This document shows positions 24,601-31,374 of a stretch of 31,374 nucleotides of DNA, piece by piece. The notes beneath the pieces were generated by a model. That model was given only the letters and a program-made list of their open reading frames with translations. It made no database searches and was not told the DNA's origin. A program made the position numbers and the translations under genes. The stretch is from the NCBI GenBank assembly GCA_000226015.1, contig JH152713.1, positions 19,765-51,138 of the forward strand, written 5' to 3'. Positions within the stretch are counted from its first letter, which is position 1; each line of letters begins with the position of its first letter. This DNA comes from Mnemiopsis leidyi (Eukaryota > Ctenophora > Tentaculata > Lobata > Bolinopsidae).

Positions 24601-25246
24601 TAACCCATGAACAAGTAGAAATTAGAGATAACAATTCAATAGGTATCAAAAAGAACTTAAGGTTCTTCCCGTGGCTTCCGTTCCTCGTATTTTTTTCTTT
24701 AGTGCTTGAAGGGCATAGGTATCCCAATAACAAAGTAATACATCAGCTGTTCCAGCTCCGAGACCGTTTGAGTACTTCATTCCCGGTGAAGGATTTATAT
24801 CTCCCTACAAGAGGAACAAAAATACACTAAAACACGGGAATTTTTACGAAAATGAACTAGAAAAGTTTACACATCCCAAAAAAGACGAGCTAGATATCAA
24901 CAAATACGGAGGATTAAGACCATTGTGAGTCTATTTATTATGGTCAGCTTTAAGCCGGCCTTTAACTGGCCTACAGCCAGATATACCCAGTCGATGATCT
25001 ACAAAATGACTGATTTAACTGGACCAATACATATAGTTACACTTGAAAACAACTTTGCAAACCTAACAAATATTTGAACTTGTTAAATTAATGTTGTCAG
25101 ATTACAAGGAGTTTTTCAGAGACGTAGCACTGCGGGGCTCAGGAGAATATTTCAAGCAGAACCCTTATATCGGACACGACCACTGGACTACACTTGATCA
25201 ACTTGTTCATGAGGCTGGACCTCAAGAAAAGTTGAAGTACCCTTAA
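21686..25246 (+). CDS. Unrecognised ten-exon protein, charged and coiled-coil-like (382 aa)
   Basis: Exons: 21686-21712, 21848-21925, 22083-22229, 22812-22928, 23126-23251, 23450-23538, 23664-23766, 24020-24176, 24747-24924, 25120-25246. Every junction is GT-AG and in phase; the total is 1149 nt. I do not recognise the family. The N-terminal third is highly charged and probably helical and contains a duplicated motif: VGFITYMKKFDRE (about residue 13) and VGYRSYMKKLEKK (about 55). Residues 85-123 are Glu/His/Lys-rich. The middle (VVGVISDILSDAIEMVQVVF, RYVDHSLTDYLERL, YQLQYTINQINTMFWRL) looks like packed helices. The C-terminal part is Pro/Tyr/Lys-rich (PRPFEYFIPGEGFISPYK, EYFKQNPYIGHDHW) and ends LKYP. 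No signal peptide or membrane segment is seen. The exon 8 acceptor (CTGCAG) is weak. A ciliary role is a guess from its neighbour. Confidence 0.75.
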
Positions 25247-26503
25247 GAATGTAAATTTTAGAAATGATTCCGGAAGATAAATTCAATTGTAGGGAGATTT
25301 TATGCATATGGACAAGGATAGTGCCATTGTTGATTTTTTAACGCGATTCACCAGCTAAAGTGCAAATAACTGGTTCATTAGAAAAATAATCAGAAGTTAT
25401 TTACATTGTTTTTCAAAAATCATAATAATCGATGACAATTAACCTTCAAAGAACCAATGCTGACTCCTGAGGTGTTCAATTATTGGCGAGGCTAAAATTT
25501 GCAATTAACTATAATGCCTGCCAGAGTTTGAGGTACATAGTTATATAATAACTTTAAGTTAATATAAGTGTCAATAAGTAGGTAACTGCGATTAGTAATT
25601 GCGATTATTATCCGCTATTAGTATTTGCATTAGTAACTGCCATTAGAATTATTGGGGAGCTCGGAGTCAGAAATGTTTACCATCATGTGACAGGGATTGA
25701 CCAATGAGAAGCAAAATACGACTAATCAGTGGGGAGGGGGGTTTTTCTGAACCCCAAAAAACAATAAAAGCAAGAAATAAAGCCAAATTGGAATTTTAAA
25801 AGTTTGAAAGCAAAAAATCTTATGTCAATTTTGAATTCCAGAAAAAAAAATAAACCGAAAAAAGCCAATGCTGATTTAAAGATTTTGGTGCAGCCACTGG
25901 ATTTTGGAGGGGCCGCCCCCACCCACCCCCCCCCTCCCAATTCGGAGAAACACTGTCACGTGATAAAGGAGATTTCTGACTCCTTCTCACGGATTCTAAC
26001 TTCAATTAGTATAGTGTTGTCTATAAGTAACTGCTATTGGTAACTGAATCATGACATCAGCTATTGTTTGAAGTTCCTACACAGTACCCATTTAAAGTAC
26101 ATTGTTGGCAAAATTATCATTCTTAAATGTAGTATGGAAGATGAAAGTACATTAGTATTCAAAAGTAGAAAAGTCTTCATGTGCAAGATTGGTCCAGCAC
26201 TACAGTGTACAGATGCATTTATTAATTGATTTGTCCTTGTATGGCTAGAGCAAAGCTGGTTTGTTGTTTTGTTATTTTTAGAAATGTTTTTAATCTCTAG
26301 TAGCTATTTTCCACTTTGAAGCAGTTGAGTCAATTTGCTCTACGGAAAAAGACTCGAAATGTTCTTAACCTGAAAATTTCGTGGTATAATCTCATATTGT
26401 AAGTCATTTAAATTCCTATAAAGTTATAAAATGAAGATTTTCCTAAAATAAATGTAAACAAAAGGGACAAAAGATCAAGAACATGTGAATCGATTTGAAT
26501 TAA
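25247..26503. other. Intergenic spacer with low-complexity repeats
   Basis: Contains a degenerate TAACTGCNATTAG-type repeat (about 25580-25650, with related pieces at 26025-26045), poly-G (25730-25742) and poly-C (25920-25938) runs, and GTCACGTGATAA at 25955-25966. No gene seen. The right end is upstream of the LITAF-like gene. Confidence 0.5.
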
Positions 26504-28574
26504 ATGCCCAAGATGGGTAAGAAGGATATGGAGGAGCCACCACCTCCTCCCTATCAGGAGACAGTGCAGCCCCAGACAATAATCGTGTATGAAAGATCTG
26601 ACAATGTTACTTATCAGGATGCACCACTGCAGGTAGGATGAGAACTTGATTCTCTGTTAATAAAATGATAATTTGAAAAGTTTTTTTTAGGAATTAGCAG
26701 TGATTAGGGAAGAGATTAGAAAATTGAAATGATTTTTTGTACTATATATTATATCGTCAAATGGCACCTAACATCAAAATGCTAAGATATGGCTGATTCC
26801 ACTTATCATATTTTTAAAGATGCAACTTTTGTCAACAAAGTACAAGATCCGACACAGTAAACATAATTCAGCAGTCGTCAAGAAAAGAGCTGCACAATAA
26901 GAGCCATGACTTCTAATGTCAATATTCATTTTCATTTTAATCAGTCAGATTTTTCAAATAAAAGGAAATAACACTGCACAATGCAACAGAATCAATACAA
27001 TTTTCATTGTGACACTTCAGTGCTTGAGCAGAGCCATTTCATCAAATGGTTTTGGGCTGTCAAAGACTTCTACCCTTAATGCTTCATTTTACATGTTTGA
27101 AAAATGGCCCATAGTGCAAACACCTCCTACTGCCTAAGAACTGTTTAAGAACCGATTAAGAACAGCTTAAGAACCGTTTAAGGACTGTTGAAGAACAGTT
27201 TAAATGCTGCTTAGGAATCGTATAAGAAACTTGACAACAGCAAAGAGACGGCTAAGAACCAACAAACCACTGTTTAAAACTAGCTAAGACCACCCAAGAA
27301 CCGCTTACTAATGGCAAAAATGATATGATATAATAGGAAAGTGATGCTAGGTATCGCAAAAGTGCCAGTTAAACAGCTTAAGAACCCTTTCAGAATCATT
27401 TAAGAACCGCTTACTAGCTTAAGAACCGTTAAGAACTTCTAAAGAACGGTTTAGAACTGCTTTAGAACTGCTTGCTAGCCAACAGCAACATTATGGGTTT
27501 TAACAGCAACATTAAGATTTTCAACCCACAATATTGCTGTTGGTTCTTAAGCAATTCCTAAATGCGAGTTCTTAACCCTATTTATGTCGCAGTTGGCTAG
27601 CATTCAGTAATTAAGCAGTTCTAAAGCAATTCTAAGGCGGTGAGAGGTGTTTGTCCTCCCTTTTATGAACATTGACAAATTTTTTGATTTCACAAGTTCA
27701 TAGGTTGCCTCTTGACATTTTCTTGATAATTCATATGGTTTTTAACATCTGACATGGGACTTAATTGTCCTTAAAATAAATTTGACTTTAATTCAATGTC
27801 AAACAATGCAAAAATATAGGCTTAAAATGGTTATGCAATTAAAAGAAAAGAATTTTGGCAACAAATGTACAGTACAGTATGAAAATTAAAAACGATTTTG
27901 AGGGGCTTGAGTTGTAAAACTCTAAAAATTGTGCACAACAATTTTTTAACAAGTTTTGAAGAATTTATACAGTGTCAGCCCTGAAATGGTACTAGAACCT
28001 TGTAATTTTGGGACTTGTGGACAAGGTTTACATCTCTAAATGTGTGGAGTGAAATCAATCATATTAGCTTTGCATTTTGAAAATTTAAATGATTGGTGTC
28101 ATTTTTTGTTGACAACATAATACACAATACGGGTGTGTCTTGCAGATATTTCTTTGTTTTTGCATCTGTTGGGTCAAGATCTATGTAAAAGAAAATGTCA
28201 CCAATAATGTTACTATGTCTGTAGGTTCATTGTTTGAATTGCAACAATGATGTTGTCACAACAATCAGCTACGAATCTGGACTGCTAACATGGTTACTTT
28301 GTGGCCTTATTCTTCTCCTAGGGTAAATACTCATTGTTTTTTATTCCTTACAATATCAAAACCTACCAAAGTTAAACCAAGACATATTTAGTATTGAAAG
28401 TGAGCAGATGATATAGCAATTTAATAGATCAATCTTGTTCATGTGGTTATATTCTGCAATTTCAGGGGCTGGTGTTGTTGCTGCCTAATACCATTCTTTG
28501 TAGACAGATGCAAGGATGTTCATCACAGTTGCTCAATTTGTTATTATGACCTAGGAAGATATAAACGTCTTTGA
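26504..28574 (+). CDS. LITAF: LITAF-domain protein, isoform with proximal terminal exon (111 aa)
   Basis: Exons 26504-26632, 28225-28322 and 28466-28574 join in phase to 336 nt. The N-terminus carries a Pro-rich PPPPPYQE motif containing PPxY, as in LITAF/SIMPLE, where it recruits WW-domain proteins such as NEDD4. Exon 2 gives the first zinc knuckle (HCLNC), then SYESGLLTWLLCG and a hydrophobic stretch. Exon 3 gives GWCCCCLIPFFVDRCKDVHH, then the second knuckle (CSIC) and YYDLGRYKRL. LITAF-domain proteins are monotopic membrane proteins of late endosomes and lysosomes; the two CxxC knuckles bind one zinc and the hydrophobic segment dips into the cytosolic leaflet. The protein is close to a minimal LITAF domain. 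Which vertebrate paralogue (LITAF or CDIP1) it is closer to cannot be told by eye. Confidence 0.88.
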
Positions 28575-29004
28575 TTTTTTGGACACTTAACAGGCAATGT
28601 CGACTTCTAAATGCATGAGAATATCTTGGCCATGATACTTTATCAAAATCTATTTCTGGCTCCCAGTTTTATTTAAGTGGCTGATATTTTCTTTTCTTAT
28701 CTGCAAGAAAACTGTGATTTTATACAAAAGAATTAGTGGTTATAAATAGAAAAAATGCAGCAACACACCAGCCTTGAGTGTGCTCACGAATATAACGCCA
28801 ATCGCCTTGGTTTTGATTAATCATTAACATTAAACAGCATAAGTATTACTTAACAGACATGAAAGGTTACTTATGATTATACTCCTTTCGTTCAGAGGCT
28901 GGTGTGGATGCTGTCTCATACCGTTCTGTATTCAAAGATGCAAAGATGTATACCATTACTGTGAAAACTGTAATATACACTTGGGCATTTACAGACGCAT
29001 ATAA
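26504..29004 (+). CDS. LITAF: LITAF-domain protein, isoform with distal terminal exon (111 aa)
   Basis: Uses exons 26504-26632 and 28225-28322, then 28896-29004 in place of 28466-28574. Both last exons are 109 nt, start in the same phase after a pyrimidine-rich acceptor and end in their own stop. The distal exon reads GWCGCCLIPFCIQRCKDVYH, then CENC and NIHLGIYRRI. Both CxxC knuckles and the LIPF and KDVxH motifs are intact, so it looks functional rather than decayed. Compared with the proximal exon it changes the CCCC run to CGCC and swaps the charge and polarity of the end. AATAAA occurs near 29336, and an ATTAAA near 28828 could serve the proximal exon. Joining both exons in one transcript is ruled out by the stop in each. 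Confidence 0.75.
27134..27480. repeat. Degenerate tandem repeat of a ~10-12-bp TTAAGAACCG motif
   Basis: More than a dozen loosely spaced variants of TTTAAGAACCG, CTTAAGAACAG and TTAAGAACTG, broken around 27305-27370 by unrelated sequence. Confidence 0.75.
27451..27635. repeat. Imperfect foldback (nested inverted repeats)
   Basis: Inner arms 27481-27499 and 27523-27541 (AACAGCAACATTATGGGTT and its complement) match at 17 of 19 positions. Outer arms TTTAGAACTGCTT...GCTAGCCAAC (27450-27483) and its complement (27592-27635) match with a short insertion. It adjoins the TTAAGAACCG array and may be part of the same element. Confidence 0.75.
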
Positions 29005-29500
29005 ATTCAAACTACAAAGATGATTTTCAGAACGGCCTGGAAATAATATGTATCAAGTATATAAAATATTGTATTGTGCTGTAGGAGACAATTTCAAGAC
29101 ATTTACAGACAATGAATATATGGCGATACAAGTATAAGACGAGATAATATAGTCGACAGAAAAAGAACTTTCAAATGAAAAAGAAATAGCTAAAACATAC
29201 TACTACTATTAAGGTCAGGACCAAAAAGACCTTGGAATTGGATCGAGTTCGATGAAGAATTTTACAATTTAATTATCTATGGAGTTTGATCAATTAAAAA
29301 GATGAAGAGATTAAGATTCACGATTTTTGGGGATAAATAAAATATGAATTATAATGGAATAATGTATATATTCTACTCTTTAAACTAAAACTTTAAAATG
29401 ACGATTGTGAAAATAATGAAAAATACTATTTTACTACAGCTTCATTAAAAGACATAATATGCACATGCATATATGAATATGATATGCTCCATCTTTGATG
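29005..29500. other. 3' flank of the LITAF-like gene, no further gene seen
   Basis: AT-rich sequence that includes the likely 3' UTR of the distal isoform, with AATAAA near 29336. Nothing else supported. Confidence 0.5.
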
Positions 29501-29514
29501 TGCTGTGTGAGCTT

Positions 29515-30780
29515 CTGCGTCGCGTTTTACCCGGCTTGCAGCGCAGTTTTTCGTTGCCTTGCGTTGCAGCCCAGGTCAGGCAAGCTTTTCGTGCCTGACA
29601 AGGTTTCCGTGCCTGACGATGCCAAAGCAACTCCTGACGCGACGTCATATTAAAACGTTAGACGGATATCATCTGATCTCGTTAATTAAATTACTGTGCG
29701 AGCTTTTAAGCTTAACGAGAAATTAGGACGGGCGCGACGCGCGTGTTGACAGGATTATATCCATATATCGTCGCGTTTTGCGTTTGTAGGTTGATAACCT
29801 ACTGTCGCGGCCATCACGCGCTGTCACGCATTTCTGGCCTGGCGACATTTCGAAGAAATTCTAGACGCGCATCGCCCGTTGACATCGCCCGGTAAGGGAA
29901 ACGGTAAGGGAAACGTAGAGAGAGCCGCGCATCGCTCGGTAAATGTTCGTCCTAATATGTAATAGGTTTTATTATTTACACACAGTTAAATAGGCACCGT
30001 TTTGATTAACGGGCGATGCGCGTCCACGATTCTTTGAACGCTTCGCTCGAGGAGCAGGTGTGACGCGCGCGAAGCGATGACGGTAGGTTGTAAGCCTACA
30101 AGACGAAATCGATTATATCCGTTTGTTGTCGCAGTGATACCCGACTCACGCAGCTACAGCTGAACGTTTCGTTAAAACGGTAAACGGATATCACCTCGTC
30201 AAATCCGTTTAACGTTCAGTGTTGAGCTGCAAAAGTCTTGAAGGTTGATAACCTACTGTCACGGCCATCACGCGCTCTTACGCATTTCTGGCCTGGCATT
30301 TTTGAAGAAATTTTAGACGCGCATCGCATCGCCCGTTGACAAGAGTCGCGTCGGCTATCATGCCATGCCACGACATTAAGCACCGCGCCGTTTTGTCACG
30401 CGGACACGCGGTGATAAAGAATTAAACTGATGTAATATTGTAGTTGTACAGCAGCGCGCATCCTCTTGTCGCAGTGATACCCGACTCATGCAGCTAAAGC
30501 TGAACGAGATCGTTTTGTTAGAACGTCGCATTAGACGGATATAATCTCGTCAAGCATCTGTTTGTCATTTTATTCGCTTTGTATGAGGGTCGGAAAAGTC
30601 ACAAAAATGATGAAATCTCGTCAAGCACCATTTTTATAAACCCGACCGCCTTTTATTGTTTACGGCAGCGCGCACCCTTCCGACATTTTATTCGAATTCT
30701 CGAATTCGCTTCGAATGAGGGTCGAAAAAAGTCAGACAAGGGCCGCCTTATTTTACTTTGACCGAATGAGAGTAGGACAA
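29515..30780. repeat. CpG-rich repeat island
   Basis: Sharp rise in CG dinucleotides against AT-rich flanks. A ~97-bp unit starting GGTTGATAACCTACTGTC recurs at about 29788-29884 and 30241-30341. TTGTCGCAGTGATACCCGAC recurs at about 30126 and 30466. ACGGATAT followed by CTCGT recurs at about 29660, 30183 and 30535. CAGGCACG-type short repeats lie at 29575-29620. No long open frame or recognisable protein. Confidence 0.75.
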
Positions 30781-31374
30781 TTAGTCAGACAATTTTATCA
30801 TCAAGCTTCACAGTATTCATTTATATACTTATTTTGTTATTTTTTGCAGTAATGTCCATAAAATATTAATATTCAATACCAAATACAGCCTATAGGGGCC
30901 AAGGTGTGGGGAAGAAACTCCAAAGTTGGTGTTCACTTTTGAGCTGAAATTCTCTCACTGTGCTATCAAGGCTGACCCTGGCCCCATGTCTGCACTGATC
31001 CTTTGTCCAACTTAAGTTGTAGTCAAGTACCATAGTAAATAATTTCTGAATTTATTAAGTTTTTTCTTCGGCCACTGGCGGTGACACACGAAGCTCATTG
31101 AATAAAACTAAATTTTCAAGAATAAAACTAAATTTTATTTAATATCAGTTAAAGCATATCAAAGAATTTTAAAAAAATCAAATTCAAATTTACGTAGTTG
31201 GGACTTTGAAATGAATTGGTGTTGTTACAGTAAAATCATAAAAATTGATTAGAAGTTGTACTTATATTGGAATCATCTCATGCTCAAAGATTAATATAGA
31301 TGTCACTATAAAAGAATCAAGGCTGATATGGGAGAGCACAGACCATAAGGATTGCGTGCCCACCCTTGCTCCTG
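30781..31374. other. No gene seen
   Basis: AT-rich sequence to the window edge. GAATAAAACTAAATTTT-like sequence occurs twice near 31100-31135. Nothing coding is supported. Confidence 0.45.

Larger units (their letters stand above)
26633..28224 (+). other. Intron 1 of the LITAF-like gene (1.6 kb)
   Basis: Bounded by CAG|GTAGG and CTGTAG|GTT. It contains the TTAAGAACCG repeat and a foldback at 27134-27635. The remainder is AT-rich with no coding signal. Confidence 0.75.

Noticed and set aside
21686-25246. Assigning the ten-exon gene to a named CFAP, CCDC or SPMIP family
   Set aside because: Short Pro/Tyr-rich resemblances were considered but no conserved motif matched well enough from memory.
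20951-25246. Treating the BAG gene as the first exon of the ten-exon gene
   Set aside because: The BAG frame ends in a stop before any donor, and the downstream gene has its own ATG exon 400 bp later.
25722-26043. Gly-rich and Lys-rich frames on both strands
   Set aside because: Caused by poly-G/poly-C runs and A-rich repeat sequence.
29445-29648. Basic 67-codon frame with QARK repeats
   Set aside because: Follows CAGGCACG-type short repeats in the CpG-rich island; no start context or neighbour exon.

Overview
The window is eukaryotic nuclear DNA from an animal, most likely an invertebrate. Genes are split by short GT-AG introns, the sequence is AT-rich, and the recognisable families are metazoan: C2H2 zinc-finger, LITAF-domain, BAG-domain and a cilium/flagellum-associated protein. 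The transposon mix (a LINE with a PHD-like ORF1, a ZMYM/DUF4371-type hAT relative, a MITE) fits a cnidarian or another early-branching animal. That placement is inference.

Layout. (1) 369-5792, minus strand: a six-exon gene for a 231-residue protein with seven C2H2 fingers. Its 2.9 kb first intron holds a 12-bp minisatellite, and CACGTG sites flank exon 1. (2) 5793-15300: gene-poor and repeat-rich. It holds copies A and B of an unclassified ~0.83 kb repeat family (copy C lies further on), a G-rich purine tract, a (GA)n tract, an old tandem repeat, a 237-bp foldback MITE, a decayed hAT-like transposase gene and a LINE remnant. (3) 15303-20220, minus: a seven-exon gene for a 293-residue CFAP119 (CCDC189)-like protein. 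A LINE, interrupted by an 877-base run of N, sits antisense in its first intron. (4) 20951-21286, plus: a 111-residue BAG-domain protein, divergent from the CFAP119-like gene across 730 bp. (5) 21686-25246, plus: a ten-exon gene for a 382-residue protein I do not recognise. (6) 26504-29004, plus: a LITAF-like gene with two alternative terminal exons of identical length. (7) 29500-30780: a CpG-rich repeat island. The rest shows no gene.

For the zinc-finger, CFAP119-like, unknown and LITAF-like genes I joined exons by hand. Splice phases agree at every junction and the totals are divisible by three, but no transcript evidence was available.

The strongest unusual signals are the duplicated LITAF terminal exon, the 39-bp repeat that carries the last twelve codons plus stop of the BAG gene repeatedly into its 3' UTR, and a hairpin in the unclassified repeat whose stem has changed sequence between copies while pairing is kept, by G-U pairs on one strand only.
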